From: Methylobacterium radiotolerans JCM 2831 | Lineage (GTDB): Bacteria > Pseudomonadota > Alphaproteobacteria > Rhizobiales > Beijerinckiaceae | DNA: 64,000 bases | Assembly (NCBI RefSeq): GCF_000019725.1 | Contig: NC_010505.1 | Coordinates: forward strand, 1,600,001 to 1,664,000 | Reading direction: 5' to 3' | Translations under genes and position numbers: made by a program | In this document: piece after piece, positions 42,659-52,089 of the stretch | Numbering within the stretch: the stretch's first letter is position 1 | Layout of the letters: each line of letters begins with the position of its first letter | Notes under the pieces: model-generated | Databases searched by the model: none | What the model was told of the DNA's origin: nothing | Seen by the model: the letters and a program-made list of their open reading frames with translations, nothing else

Positions 42659-42931
42659 TTCCCACGGGGAACGACCGTCGCGGCTTGACGGAACGGCGAA
42701 GGAGTTCCGTGCCGTGCCGCCGCGCCCCGCCGACGACCGGGTGGCCTCCGGCATCCCACCGGGGTTCGGCCAGGGTCACGGTGTGATGGCGGCTTGACGC
42801 GGACGATGCGGCCCGGTTTCTCGGCTCCTTCCGAGAGGGCCCTCAGAGAAGAGCGCGCCGATGCCCCCCTTGCCCGAATTCGCCCGGCCCAGCCTCGCCC
42901 TGCCCTGGGCCCCTTCGCCGATCGCAGCCCG

Positions 42932-43777
42932 ATGACGGATCGCCGCGACGACGGCCGCCCGCCCGGCGGACGCCCCAGCCGGCCACGCCCGCCCTGGCCC
43001 CGGCGCCCGGCCCCCCGGCCCGGAAGCCGCCCGGCCGCGGCGGCCCGCCCGCGGGAGGAGGGCGGCGACGGGCCGACTGTGCTCTACGGCTGGCATCCCG
43101 TGGTGCAGGCCCTGGGCAACGCCCAGCGCGGCCTGCACCGGCTGCTCGCCACCGAGAACGCGGCCGCGCGCCTGGAGGCCGAGTTCGGCGGCGCCGTGCG
43201 GATCACCCCGGAACTGGTCCGGCCGAGCGACATCGGCCGCCTGCTCGGCCCGGACGCCGTCCACCAGGGGCTGTACCTGGAGGCCGAGCCCCTACCCGCC
43301 CCCGGCCTCGACGATCTGCCCGCCGACGCGCTGCTGCTGGCGCTCGACCAGATCACCGACCCGCACAATGTCGGGGCGATCGTGCGCACCGCCGCGGCCT
43401 TCGGCGTGGCCGGGATCGTCACCACGGCGCGCCACGCGCCGGGCGCCACCGGGGTCCTGGCGAAATCCGCTTCCGGCGGCCTGGAACACGTGCCCTTCGT
43501 GACTGTCCGGAACCTCGCCGAGGCCCTGATCGAACTGGGCGAACGCGGCTTCACCCGGGTCGGCCTCGATTCGGACGCGCCCGAGAGCCTCGACGCGCTG
43601 ACGGTCGCGCGGCCCCTGGTGATCGTGCTGGGCGCCGAGGGCAAGGGCCTGCGCGAGCGGACCCGGGGCTGCTGCGACGTCCTGGCCCGGATCCCCTTCT
43701 CGGGCGCGATCCGCAGCCTCAACGTCTCGAACGCCGCCGCCATCACCCTCTACGCCCTCGGCCGGAAGAGGGACTGA
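42932..43777 (+). CDS. rlmB: 23S rRNA (guanosine-2'-O-)-methyltransferase, RlmB/TrmH family
   Basis: 281 residues of the SPOUT RNA methyltransferase family. A basic, Pro/Arg-rich N-terminal tail (about 1-45) comes first, then the substrate-binding domain (VLYGWHPVVQAL, residues 50-61). The knotted SAM domain has DPHNVGAIVRTAAAFGV, VLGAEGKGLRERT and IPFSGAIRSLNVSNAAAI. It methylates a 23S rRNA ribose (Gm2251 in E. coli). Start ATG at 42932; the upstream TTG frame was rejected. Core gene marking chromosomal context next to the replication module. Confidence 0.9.
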   Translation: MTDRRDDGRPPGGRPSRPRPPWPRRPAPRPGSRPAAAARPREEGGDGPTVLYGWHPVVQALGNAQRGLHRLLATENAAARLEAEFGGAVRITPELVRPSDIGRLLGPDAVHQGLYLEAEPLPAPGLDDLPADALLLALDQITDPHNVGAIVRTAAAFGVAGIVTTARHAPGATGVLAKSASGGLEHVPFVTVRNLAEALIELGERGFTRVGLDSDAPESLDALTVARPLVIVLGAEGKGLRERTRGCCDVLARIPFSGAIRSLNVSNAAAITLYALGRKRD

Positions 43778-43936
43778 CGGGACCGTGACGCGGCCGGACC
43801 AGTCCCCGAGCGGGGCCGCCGCGATACGTTCGGAAACACGGAACCGAGCCCGGAAGCCCCTGTTCCGCCTAGGCAATCTTCGCAACTTCCCGTAGAATAC
43901 GCGGCGAGGGGGGCGTCGGCTCGAGGGCTGCGCCGG

Positions 43937-44191
43937 ATGTTGGACGATGCGTTTACCTACGGCGGTTGGGCCCTCGGCCTGGTCGCCGTCGGTGTGTGGA
44001 TTTGGCTCGCGCGGCGCGCCTTCCCGAACTTCGAATCCTTCGTGACGGGCTTCGACGACGAGCTCCGGCTCGGCGCCAGCCCGGAGGAGCGCGCGCGCAG
44101 CGCGCGCTGGCACCAGGTCCGTCAGGCCGCCATGGCCCTGACGGCCGTCGCGGCCCTGTGCCTGTCGATCGGCTTCGCGATTCCCGACTGA
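43937..44191 (+). CDS. Small inner-membrane protein, unknown
   Basis: 84 residues with two hydrophobic helices (GGWALGLVAVGVWIWLA and AMALTAVAALCLSIGFAI) flanking an acidic/charged loop. No family recognised. Upstream lies a TAGAAT-type sequence but no confident promoter. Coding support is the two-helix pattern and the frame length. It is followed after 161 bases by the MFS gene on the same strand. Confidence 0.6.
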   Translation: MLDDAFTYGGWALGLVAVGVWIWLARRAFPNFESFVTGFDDELRLGASPEERARSARWHQVRQAAMALTAVAALCLSIGFAIPD

Positions 44192-44352
44192 ACCGGAAAC
44201 CCCGGGGGCGGCCCCGGCCGACCGGGATCCGGCCCGGGTCCCGCTCCGAAGCGCACGGGCGCGCACCGTCCCTGTTCCGGGACCCCGGCGTGATGTACCG
44301 GATCCGCGGAACCGCCCCGGTACGGTCCGGGACGCGGAGGGAGCAGCCGACC

Positions 44353-45822
44353 GTGCCGCCAGCCGCCGAACGCCCGGTCGCCCCGTCATCCGGGGCCGCG
44401 CGGCCGCACGCCTCCGACATCGCGGCGCGCCTGGAGCGGCTGCCCATGTCGGGCTACCAGCGCCGGATCTTCGCGGTCATCGCCTCGGCGTGGCTCGTCG
44501 ACCAGATCGACGTGGCGCTCCTGACCTTCCTGCTCGGCGCGATCGTGGCGGCCTTCGGCCTGACGCCCACCGAGGCCGGCCAGCTCGCCGCCATGACCTT
44601 CGCGGGCCAGCTCGTGGGCAACGTCCTCGCGGGCACCGCCTCCGACCGGTTCGGCCGCAAGGCGGTGTTCCAGGTGACCATGGTGGTCTGGGGGCTGGCG
44701 AGCCTCGCGGCGGCGGCCGCCTGGAGCCTGCCCGTGCTGATGGCCTGCCGGTTCCTGATCGGGGTCGGCGTCGGCGGCGAGGCGCCGGTGGCGCAGGCGA
44801 TGGTCTCGGAGATCGTACCGGCCCGGGTGCGCGGCAAGTACATCGCGATCCTGGAGGGGTTCTGGGCGGTCGGCTACGTCCTCTCGGGGGCGATCAGCTT
44901 CTTCGTCCTGCCCCATCTCGGTTGGCGCTGGGCCTTCGTGGTGGTCGGCCTGCTGTCGCTCGTGGTGCTGGCGGTGCGCCGCACGATGCCGGAATCGCCC
45001 CGCTGGCTCGCCGAGGCGGGCCGCGAAGCGGAGGCGGAATCCGCGATGGCCGCGATGGAGCGGGCCGTCGAGCGCGCCACCGGCTGCCCCCTCCCCCCGG
45101 TCGCGCCGGCCCTGGCCGCGGCGACGGCGGCCGTGCCCGGCCCGCGGCAAGATCCGCATCAGGGTCCGCATCAGGGTCCGCACCGCGGCGCCGTCGCGAC
45201 TCTGTTCGCGCCCGAATACCGCCTGCGCACCGTGATGGCGTTCGGGCTGTGGTTCTTCGCGCTGATCGGCTTCTTCGGCCTCAATTCCTGGATCGCCGTG
45301 CTGCTCAAGGAGCGCGGCTTCTCGATCGTCGGCTCGGTGGGCTTCGTCACCCTGATCACCCTCGGCGGCATCCCGGGCTTCGCCGCGGCGGCCGTGCTGC
45401 TCGAGCGGGTCGGCCGCAAGCCCACCACCGCCCTGTTCCTGATCTGCGCGGCGGCGGCGGCCTACCTGTACGGCAATGCCGGCGCCGGGACGGTGCTGAC
45501 CGTCTCGGGCGTCGCCGTGACCTGGCTGTTCGTCGCCGGCTTCATCATGCAGTTCTTCATGTTCGGCATGTGGAGCTGCCTCTACGCCTACACGCCGGAA
45601 CTCTACCCGACCCGGGCCCGGGCCACGGGCGCCGGCTTCGCCTCGGCCTTCGGGCGGATCGGCGCCATCCTGGGGCCGATGATCGTGCCGGTGCTGGTGC
45701 GCGACCACGGCCCGGCCACCGCGTTCCAGGTCGGCGCCGGCGGCTTCCTGATCGCCGCCCTGCTGGTCCTGACCCTCGGCGTCGAGACCCGCGGCAAGGT
45801 GCTGGAGGCCGTCTCGCGCTGA
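44353..45822 (+). CDS. MFS transporter (sugar/aromatic-acid porter type)
   Basis: 489 residues, 12 predicted membrane helices. It shows the MFS loop 2-3 motif ASDRFGRK and the loop 8-9 partner LLERVGRKPTT. A His-rich QDPHQGPHQGPHRG stretch in the central cytoplasmic loop comes from a 12-base tandem repeat in the DNA. The GTG start at 44353 has an excellent GGAGGGAG ribosome site nine bases upstream; an ATG at 44293 lacks one. Substrate unknown. The following amidohydrolase-like gene 52 bases downstream suggests uptake of a carboxylate later degraded by it (inference). Confidence 0.88.
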   Translation: MPPAAERPVAPSSGAARPHASDIAARLERLPMSGYQRRIFAVIASAWLVDQIDVALLTFLLGAIVAAFGLTPTEAGQLAAMTFAGQLVGNVLAGTASDRFGRKAVFQVTMVVWGLASLAAAAAWSLPVLMACRFLIGVGVGGEAPVAQAMVSEIVPARVRGKYIAILEGFWAVGYVLSGAISFFVLPHLGWRWAFVVVGLLSLVVLAVRRTMPESPRWLAEAGREAEAESAMAAMERAVERATGCPLPPVAPALAAATAAVPGPRQDPHQGPHQGPHRGAVATLFAPEYRLRTVMAFGLWFFALIGFFGLNSWIAVLLKERGFSIVGSVGFVTLITLGGIPGFAAAAVLLERVGRKPTTALFLICAAAAAYLYGNAGAGTVLTVSGVAVTWLFVAGFIMQFFMFGMWSCLYAYTPELYPTRARATGAGFASAFGRIGAILGPMIVPVLVRDHGPATAFQVGAGGFLIAALLVLTLGVETRGKVLEAVSR

Positions 45823-45874
45823 GACGAGGACCGACCGGACACACAGCTCGATCCGCACAGGAGACTCGCGAACA

Positions 45875-46732
45875 ATGCCCGTCGTGGACATGCGCAGCCG
45901 GCCGACCTTCCTGCACAGATTCTTCGGCGCCGAGCCGGACACGCCCGAGTTCGGCGTGGCCCGCTGGCTCAATGCCCGGGTCGGCAGCCGGGAGGTGGAG
46001 CACTTCACCCGCGGCGCGACGATCGAGGGCTTCCGTGCCGAGATGGACGGGGCCGGCATCGACGTCGCCGTCATGGTCGCCCGCTCGGTCCCGGGGGTGC
46101 GGGTCTCGAACGACGCCCTGGCGGAGGCCGCCCGGCACGACCCGAGGCGGCTGATCGGCATCGCCTCGGTGGATCCGGTGAAGCTCGGCCGCAAGGCCGC
46201 CCTCGCGGAGGCGCGGCGCGCCGTGACCGAGCTCGGCTTCAAGGGCATCAACCTCGATGCCGGCTTCTACCGCGAGGCCATGCGGGCCGACGACGAGCGC
46301 CTGATGCCGCTCTACGAGCTGTGCCAGGAGCTCGAGGTCCCGGCCTTCGTGATGTCGGGGCCGACGACGCCGGACCTGCGCCTCAACGACCCGCTCGCGG
46401 TCGACCGGGTCGCCAGGACCTTCCCGGCGCTGCCGATCGTGTGCTGCCACGGGTTCTACCCGCACGTCGCCGACATGGTGACGGTGGCGTTCCGCAACGC
46501 GAACGTCTTCGTCTCGCCCGACATGTACACGTTCGCGCCGGGCGGCGGCCTCTACGTCGAGGCGGCGAACGGGTTCATGAAGGACCAGTTCCTGTTCGGC
46601 TCCTCGTTCCCGTTCCGCCCGATGGGCCAGGGCGTCGCGGATTTCCGCGGCCTCGGCCTGTCCGAGGAGGCCCTGGAGGCCGCCCTCTGGCGCAACGCCG
46701 ACCGGCTCCTCGGGCTCGGCCTCGCCGCGTAG
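45875..46732 (+). CDS. Amidohydrolase-2-family-like protein lacking the N-terminal HxH motif
   Basis: 285 residues, TIM-barrel of the amidohydrolase-2/ACMSD type (GFKGINLDAGFY, then PIVCCHGFYPH and FGSSFPFRP). The usual metal-binding DxHxH at the first strand reads DMRSRP, so two key His are missing, while His in the later strand motif is present. It may bind a single metal or none, or have a non-hydrolytic role. AGGAG lies upstream of the ATG at 45875. It follows the MFS gene in probable operon. Confidence 0.78.
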   Translation: MPVVDMRSRPTFLHRFFGAEPDTPEFGVARWLNARVGSREVEHFTRGATIEGFRAEMDGAGIDVAVMVARSVPGVRVSNDALAEAARHDPRRLIGIASVDPVKLGRKAALAEARRAVTELGFKGINLDAGFYREAMRADDERLMPLYELCQELEVPAFVMSGPTTPDLRLNDPLAVDRVARTFPALPIVCCHGFYPHVADMVTVAFRNANVFVSPDMYTFAPGGGLYVEAANGFMKDQFLFGSSFPFRPMGQGVADFRGLGLSEEALEAALWRNADRLLGLGLAA

Positions 46733-46750
46733 GGAAAGCCCGGTTCGGGA

Positions 46751-46837
46751 GGTCCGGGACCTTTCGCGGGCGCGGCCCGCATGTCGGGGCACTGCCCCGA
46801 CACCCCGCCGAAGGGCCGAGCCCTTCGGGATCCCGCG
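46751..46837 (-). repeat. Dispersed hairpin element, copy C
   Basis: Contains GGTCCGGGACC, GTCGGGGC-act-GCCCCGAC and CCGAAGGGCC...CCCTTCGG stems shared with copy A at 23566. It directly abuts the stop codon of the chemoreceptor gene on the minus strand and separates it from the convergent amidohydrolase gene. Confidence 0.8.
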
Positions 46838-48886
46838 TCAGGCTGCGCGAACCCGGGTGAGGAAGGTCTCGACCGCGCCGCGCAGATCGCCCGCCTGCCG
46901 GGACAGGTCGGCCGCCGCGTGCAGCACCTGGGCCGAGCCCTGGCTCGCGGTGCCGGCCGCCGCGCCGACGCCCGCCATGTGCTTCGAGACCCCGCTTGTG
47001 TCCTGCGAGGTCTGCGCGGTGGTCCGGGCGATCTCCGCGGTGGCCGCGCCCTGCTGCTCGACCATGGCGGCGATCTCGGCGCCGATCCGGGCGAGGTCGC
47101 GGATCACCGCGGTGATGCCGCCGATCGACCGGACCGAGGCCTCGGTCGATCCGGTGATCTCCGAGACCTTGCCGGCGATCTCCTCGGTGGCCCGGGCGGT
47201 CTGCTCCGCGAGGTGCTTGACCTCGGCGGCGACCACCGCGAAGCCGCGGCCGGCCTCCCCGGCGCGCGCCGCCTCGATGGTGGCGTTGAGCGCCAGCAGG
47301 TTGGTCTGGCCGGCGATCTGCGAGATGATCGCGACGATCTCCCCGATGCTGCCGGCCGCCTGGGCGAGGCGGTGGACTTCCCCGGCCATGCCGTCCGCGC
47401 TCCGCGTGGCGGCCGCCGCGAGGTCCGCCGAGGACCCGACCTGCACGCCGATCTCCCGGACCGAGGCGGTGAGCTCCTCGGTGGCCGCCGCCACCGTGTC
47501 GGCCGATCGGGCGGCCGAATCGGCCGACACCGCCACCGCCCGGCTGAGATCGGTCGTGTCCTGGGCGGCGCGGGCCATCCCGTGCGCGGAGGCCTCCAGC
47601 TGGGCCGCCGCCGCCGAGACGGCCGCGACGATCCCGCCGACCTGGCGCTCGAAGCTGTCGGCGAGGCCGAGGGCGGCCGCGCGCTGGGCCGCCGCGGTCT
47701 CGGCGGCGAGCCGCTCCTGCGCGGCCCGGGCCGCCCGGCGCTCGGCGACGCTGTCGCGGAACGCCAGGGCGGCGGCGGCGATCGCCCGGACCTCGCGCGG
47801 CCCGCCGGTCGGGATGGTCATGTCGGCCGTGCCCGCGTCCCGGCCGATCGCGGTCAGCACCCCGGCCATCCGGGAGAGCGGACGGGCGATGGCCGTGCCG
47901 AGCCAGACCGCGAGGCCGGCCGAGAGGGCGAACAGGGCGAGGCCGCCGGCGGCCCAGAGGGCCAGCATCCGCCCGGCGCGGGCGTGCACCGCCCCCGCGG
48001 CCGCCATCAAGTCGGCGGTGAGCCGGTCCTCCACGCCCTTCAGGGCGTCGATGCGCTGCGTGGCGAGGCGGAACCACGCCGGCGCGTCGCGGAAGGCGAG
48101 GGGCGTCCCCGGCATCGTCTCCTGCGCGACCGTCCGCAGGCGCGCGACCTCGCGGGCCGGCCCGGTCGCCTCCGCGGCGTCGAGCAGGTGCGCCTGCCCG
48201 GCCTCGGCCCCGGCCCGGAACAGGCCGGCATAGGTCGCCTGCTCGGCCGCGAGGGTCGCGAGGCGGCGGGCGGCCGCGAGGTCGAGGTTGCCGGAGGCGA
48301 AGACCGCCGCGGCGACGGCCCGCTCCTGGCCGGCCGCCTCCTTCAGCGCCAGGAAGGCCGCGTAGGCGTTCGCCCGGGCGGCGAGGCCGGCCTCGTCGAT
48401 CGCGCCGCCCATGGCCCGCACCAGCCCGAGCCCCTCCCCGATCAGGCCCGTGTAGTAGGCCACGGCCTGCGGCGTGGCCGCCGTCAGGGCGTCGACGGCC
48501 CGGCGCTGCGCGGCCAGTCCGGTGAGCGCCTGCGCGAAGCCCTCGCTCCGGGCCGCGAAGACCGGCCCGAAGCCCGTCGCGGCGGTCACGGCCTCGGGCA
48601 GTCCGGCGAGCGCCGCGTCGGTGCGCCCGCGCTGGGCCGCCAGTTCCGGACCGAACTGCGCGCCCTGCGCGCCCAGGAACAGGCTCGAGGCCCCGCGCTC
48701 CCGCTGGGCCTCGTGCACGAAGGCGCTGATCCGGGAGGCGAGGCCGACCAGGCCCTCAACCCGGTCCATCTCGGCCCGCCGCGCCCACTGGTCCGACACG
48801 GCGAGGCCGGCCGCCCCCGCGAAGGCGAGGCACGGGGCGAGCGCCACCGCCAGGATGCGGGCGCGGAGCGAGGCGAGGATCGGCAT
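46838..48886 (-). CDS. Methyl-accepting chemotaxis protein with NIT sensor domain
   Basis: 682 residues. Membrane helix 1 is at about 10-30 and a periplasmic NIT domain (nitrate/nitrite-sensing type) covers about 40-290 with [25 protein letters not shown]. Helix 2 lies at about 305-330, HAMP at 325-385, and a cytoplasmic MA signalling domain follows at about 430-682 with the conserved hairpin tip [21 protein letters not shown]. No che genes are nearby. The ATG at 48886 opens the first helix; a TTG 16 codons earlier was rejected. Convergent with the amidohydrolase. Confidence 0.92.
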   Translation of the reverse strand: MPILASLRARILAVALAPCLAFAGAAGLAVSDQWARRAEMDRVEGLVGLASRISAFVHEAQRERGASSLFLGAQGAQFGPELAAQRGRTDAALAGLPEAVTAATGFGPVFAARSEGFAQALTGLAAQRRAVDALTAATPQAVAYYTGLIGEGLGLVRAMGGAIDEAGLAARANAYAAFLALKEAAGQERAVAAAVFASGNLDLAAARRLATLAAEQATYAGLFRAGAEAGQAHLLDAAEATGPAREVARLRTVAQETMPGTPLAFRDAPAWFRLATQRIDALKGVEDRLTADLMAAAGAVHARAGRMLALWAAGGLALFALSAGLAVWLGTAIARPLSRMAGVLTAIGRDAGTADMTIPTGGPREVRAIAAAALAFRDSVAERRAARAAQERLAAETAAAQRAAALGLADSFERQVGGIVAAVSAAAAQLEASAHGMARAAQDTTDLSRAVAVSADSAARSADTVAAATEELTASVREIGVQVGSSADLAAAATRSADGMAGEVHRLAQAAGSIGEIVAIISQIAGQTNLLALNATIEAARAGEAGRGFAVVAAEVKHLAEQTARATEEIAGKVSEITGSTEASVRSIGGITAVIRDLARIGAEIAAMVEQQGAATAEIARTTAQTSQDTSGVSKHMAGVGAAAGTASQGSAQVLHAAADLSRQAGDLRGAVETFLTRVRAA

Positions 48887-48987
48887 CGGAAGATCTGGAA
48901 CCGTCCGGCAGGAGACGCGCCACCTTCCGGCCAAGTCATAAAAATCCGGTTATGGGTCTCGCGCGGATCCGGGACCGGTCTGCCCAA

Positions 48988-49347
48988 TCAGGCGGCGTTT
49001 TGGGCCGCATCTGCCAATTCGACGTGCAGATCTCCCCAGGTCTTCAGCGCGCGGATGACCGGCTCGAGGGACCGCCCCCGCTCGGTCAGGCTGTATTCGA
49101 CCTTCGGGGGAACCTCGGCATAGACCGTCCGGGTGATCAGGCCGTCGGCTTCCATTTCGCGCAACTGGTTCGTGAGCATGCGCTGGGTCACGCTGGCGAG
49201 GCGCCGCCGGATCTCGTTGAACCGCAGGGTCCCCTCCAGCAGGTGATAGAGGATCACGCCCTTCCACTTGCCGTCGATGAGCCGGAGCGTCGCCTCGACG
49301 GCGCAGCCGGGGCTGCAGGCCCCCGTGTGGCGGCGGGTGCGGGGCAT
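48988..49347 (-). CDS. HxlR-family transcriptional regulator
   Basis: 119 residues, winged helix (LRLIDGKWKGVILYHLL, RFNEIRRRLASVTQRML, LREMEADGLITR, wing VYAEVPPKVEYSLTE). N-terminal Cys11 and Cys15 may be redox-sensing, as in YodB/HypR-type members. It is divergent from a quinone-oxidoreductase gene across 108 bases, so it probably represses that gene in response to quinones or aldehydes (inference). Confidence 0.88.
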   Translation of the reverse strand: MPRTRRHTGACSPGCAVEATLRLIDGKWKGVILYHLLEGTLRFNEIRRRLASVTQRMLTNQLREMEADGLITRTVYAEVPPKVEYSLTERGRSLEPVIRALKTWGDLHVELADAAQNAA

Positions 49348-49455
49348 GGGCGTCTCCGACGGTATCGTTTCCGGCACTAGCGGCGTTTTATGTGCGTACT
49401 TGCGGCCCGTGAAGGCGGGCGGCATCTCCTGCGGCGACAGCCCGAGGAGATCACC

Positions 49456-50475
49456 ATGCGCGCCGTCGGCTACCGCAAGTCCCTGCCGATCACCGATCCC
49501 GAAGCCCTGGTCGACCTCGACCTGCCCCAGCCGGCGCCCGGCCCGCTGGACCTGCTGGTGAAGGTCGAGGCGGTCTCGGTGAACCCCGTCGACACCAAGG
49601 TCCGGCGGCGGGCCGAGCCGGAGGCCGGCGGCGCCAAGGTGCTCGGCTGGGACGCGGCCGGCACCGTCGTCGCCGCCGGCGCGGAGGTCCAGGGCTTCGC
49701 CGCGGGCGACGCGGTGTTCTACGCGGGCGACCTCACCCGGCCGGGGACGAACGCCCAGTTCCACTGCGTCGATGCCCGCATCGTCGGGCGCAAGCCCGCG
49801 CGCCTCGACTGGGCGCAGGCCGCCGCCCTGCCGCTCACCGCGATCACCGCCTGGGAGACGCTGTTCGACCGGCTCGACACGGGCAAGCCGGTTCCGGGCG
49901 CCGCCCCGGCGATCCTGATCGTCGGCGGCGCGGGGGGCGTCGGCTCGGTGGCCATCCAGCTCGCCCGGGAACTCACCGACCTCACCGTGATCGCCACCGC
50001 GTCGCGGCCCGAGACGGCGGCCTGGTGCCGGGACCTCGGCGCCCACCACGTGGTCGACCATTCCAAGCCCCTGGCGGCCGAGGTGGCGGCCCTGGGGCTC
50101 GGCGCGCCGGGCCTCGTCTTCTCCACGACCAACACCGACGCGCACCTCGCCGCGATCGTCGAGCTCATCGCCCCGCAGGGCCGCCTCGCCCTGATCGACG
50201 ATCCGGAGCGCCTCGATGTCGGGCTCCTCAAGCGCAAGAGCCTGTCGCTGCACTGGGAGTTCATGTTCACCCGCTCGATGTTCGCCACCGCCGACATCGC
50301 TGCCCAGGGCGCGCTCCTCGACGAGGTCGCCCGCCTCATTGATTCGGGCCGCCTGCGCACCACCCTGGGAGAGCATTACGGGCGGATCGACGCCGCGAAT
50401 CTCCGGCGCGCCCACGGCCTGATCGAGAGCGGGCGCGCCAGGGGCAAGATCGTGCTCGAAGGCTTCTCGGAGTGA
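49456..50475 (+). CDS. Zinc-binding alcohol dehydrogenase / quinone oxidoreductase family
   Basis: 339 residues of the medium-chain dehydrogenase superfamily. The N-terminal GroES-like domain has SVNPVDTKVR, and the NADPH-binding Rossmann motif is LIVGGAGGVGSVAIQLAREL (about 155-174). No catalytic zinc Cys cluster is visible, so it behaves like quinone oxidoreductases (TIGR02817-like). GAGGAG ribosome site six bases upstream of the ATG. It forms an operon with the small cupin gene eight bases downstream, under the divergent HxlR regulator. Confidence 0.9.
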   Translation: MRAVGYRKSLPITDPEALVDLDLPQPAPGPLDLLVKVEAVSVNPVDTKVRRRAEPEAGGAKVLGWDAAGTVVAAGAEVQGFAAGDAVFYAGDLTRPGTNAQFHCVDARIVGRKPARLDWAQAAALPLTAITAWETLFDRLDTGKPVPGAAPAILIVGGAGGVGSVAIQLARELTDLTVIATASRPETAAWCRDLGAHHVVDHSKPLAAEVAALGLGAPGLVFSTTNTDAHLAAIVELIAPQGRLALIDDPERLDVGLLKRKSLSLHWEFMFTRSMFATADIAAQGALLDEVARLIDSGRLRTTLGEHYGRIDAANLRRAHGLIESGRARGKIVLEGFSE

Positions 50476-50482
50476 GGACGCG

Positions 50483-50908
50483 ATGACGGAGGCGGCGGGG
50501 ACCGGGATCTTCGACGTGGCGGCACTGGCGGCGGCGCTGCCCGACAGCGCCGGGACCCTCCTGGTCGACACCTACCTGACCGACCGGGAGGCCGCGAGCG
50601 CCCGGGTGTTCCGGGTCTACCGGCCGACGCCGCCGCACTACCACGCCACCTGCGACGAGTACCTCTACTGCCTCTCGGGCCGGGGCACCTTCTGGATGCG
50701 CGATCCCGCCGCGGTGACCGCGTTCGGCCCCGGCCAGCTCCTGTTCTTCGAGAAGGGCACGGTCCACGCGATGCCGGCGCTCGAGCCCGGGGACCCGGTG
50801 GTGTTCCTGTCGATCGACACGCCCCGCCGGGCGCCGACCGACATCATCTTCGTGAACCCGGAGGACGGGACGCCGGCCAGCTTCATGGCGCGCAACGCGG
50901 AGGGTTGA
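50483..50908 (+). CDS. Single-domain cupin protein
   Basis: 141 residues, cytoplasmic. Cupin motif 1 is PPHYHATCDEYLYCLSGRGTF with His52, His54 and Glu59; motif 2 is GPGQLLFFEKGTVHA with His95. A single metal-binding barrel, perhaps an isomerase or dioxygenase-like enzyme or a sensor of a phenolic substrate. It starts seven bases after the oxidoreductase stop, hence the same operon. Confidence 0.87.
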   Translation: MTEAAGTGIFDVAALAAALPDSAGTLLVDTYLTDREAASARVFRVYRPTPPHYHATCDEYLYCLSGRGTFWMRDPAAVTAFGPGQLLFFEKGTVHAMPALEPGDPVVFLSIDTPRRAPTDIIFVNPEDGTPASFMARNAEG

Positions 50909-50910
50909 GG

Positions 50911-52089
50911 TCAGACCCGCAGGGAGCGCCCGGCCGCCGCCACGCCGACGAGCAGGACCGCCACGATCAGGAGCGCCGCGGGAAGGCCGAGCGCCTGCGC
51001 GGCGAAGCCGATCAGGGCCGGGCCCGCCAGCACCCCGGCATAGCCCAGCGTCGTCACCGCCGGCACCGCCACGCGCGCGGCCATCGCCCTCTGGCGGCCG
51101 GCCGCCGTGAACAGGACCGGGACGATGTTGGCGCAGCCCGCCCCGACCAGCGCGTAGCCGGCGAGTGCCGCCTCCCAGGCCGGGACGAGGACCGAGAGCG
51201 CGAGGCCGACGGCCGCCAGCAGGCCGCCGAGGACGACCACGCTCCGGCGCCCGAGCCGGGCCACGACCCGGTCGCCCGCGAGCCGGCCGACCGTCATCGT
51301 CACCGAGAAGGCCGCGTAGCCGAGCGCCGCCCAGGCCGGATCGAGCCCCCGCTGCTGGATCAGGAAGACCGCGCTCCAGTCGAGGGCCGAGCCCTCGGTG
51401 AGGAACACCACGAAGCAGAGCAGGCCCAGGACCAGCACCGGGCCGCGGGGCAGCGCGAAGGCGGGGCCGCCGCGCGCCCCTCCCCTGTCCGGCGGCAGGA
51501 TGCCGGGCCAGGCGGCGGCGAACAGGGCCGCGATGCCGGCGGTCAGGAGCAGCACGCTCCAGCCCGCGCCGAGGCCCGCCGCCAGCAGGCCGCTGGCGAT
51601 CAGCGCCCCCAGGATGCAGCCGAGGCTGTAGAGGCCGTGGAAGCCCGACATCATCGGGTGCCCGCTCCGGCGCTCCACCGCGACCGCCTGCAGGTTCATG
51701 ACGCAGTCCACCGCCCCCATCCCGGCCCCGAACAGCAGCAGCCCCAGGGTGAGCGTCACGAGCCCCGAGGCCGCGGCCAGCACCGGGAGGGCGAGGCCGA
51801 GGGCCAGCGTGCCGGCGAGCAGGACCGGCCGGAAGCCGAGCCGCGCGGCCGCCACCCCGGCGCTCGGCATCGCCAGGATCGAGCCGATGCCGAAGGTGAG
51901 GAGCAGCAGGCCGAGCCCCGCCGCGTCGAGGCCGGCGCGGTCCTTCACCAGCGGCACCAGCGGCGCCCAGGTGGCGTTGGCGATGCCGACGATCAGGAAC
52001 AGCAGCCGCGTGGACAGCCTCTGCCGGGCCGCGGCCCGGTCGTCGGCCCCCGGGATGGCGACCGGATCGGTCAGGTCGAGTGCTGGCAT
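50911..52089 (-). CDS. MFS transporter
   Basis: 392 residues, 12 predicted membrane helices (LLFLIVGIANATWAPLVPL, TFGIGSILAMPSAG and so on), with the MFS loop motif GDRVVARLGRRS. It resembles members of the FucP/AraJ-like drug- or sugar-efflux groups; substrate unknown. The ATG at 52089 is chosen at the first hydrophobic region; an upstream start adds only 18 polar residues. Convergent with the cupin gene, two bases apart. Confidence 0.85.
   Translation of the reverse strand: MPALDLTDPVAIPGADDRAAARQRLSTRLLFLIVGIANATWAPLVPLVKDRAGLDAAGLGLLLLTFGIGSILAMPSAGVAAARLGFRPVLLAGTLALGLALPVLAAASGLVTLTLGLLLFGAGMGAVDCVMNLQAVAVERRSGHPMMSGFHGLYSLGCILGALIASGLLAAGLGAGWSVLLLTAGIAALFAAAWPGILPPDRGGARGGPAFALPRGPVLVLGLLCFVVFLTEGSALDWSAVFLIQQRGLDPAWAALGYAAFSVTMTVGRLAGDRVVARLGRRSVVVLGGLLAAVGLALSVLVPAWEAALAGYALVGAGCANIVPVLFTAAGRQRAMAARVAVPAVTTLGYAGVLAGPALIGFAAQALGLPAALLIVAVLLVGVAAAGRSLRV

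Larger units (their letters stand above)
42034..42931. other. 898-bp non-coding region: replication origin and rlmB leader
   Basis: Contains, from left, the repA leader, seven iterons, two DnaA-box-like sites, an AT-rich zone (about 42515-42575), a palindrome and the presumed promoter and leader of rlmB. Listed separately where they can be bounded. No gene supported. Confidence 0.75.
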
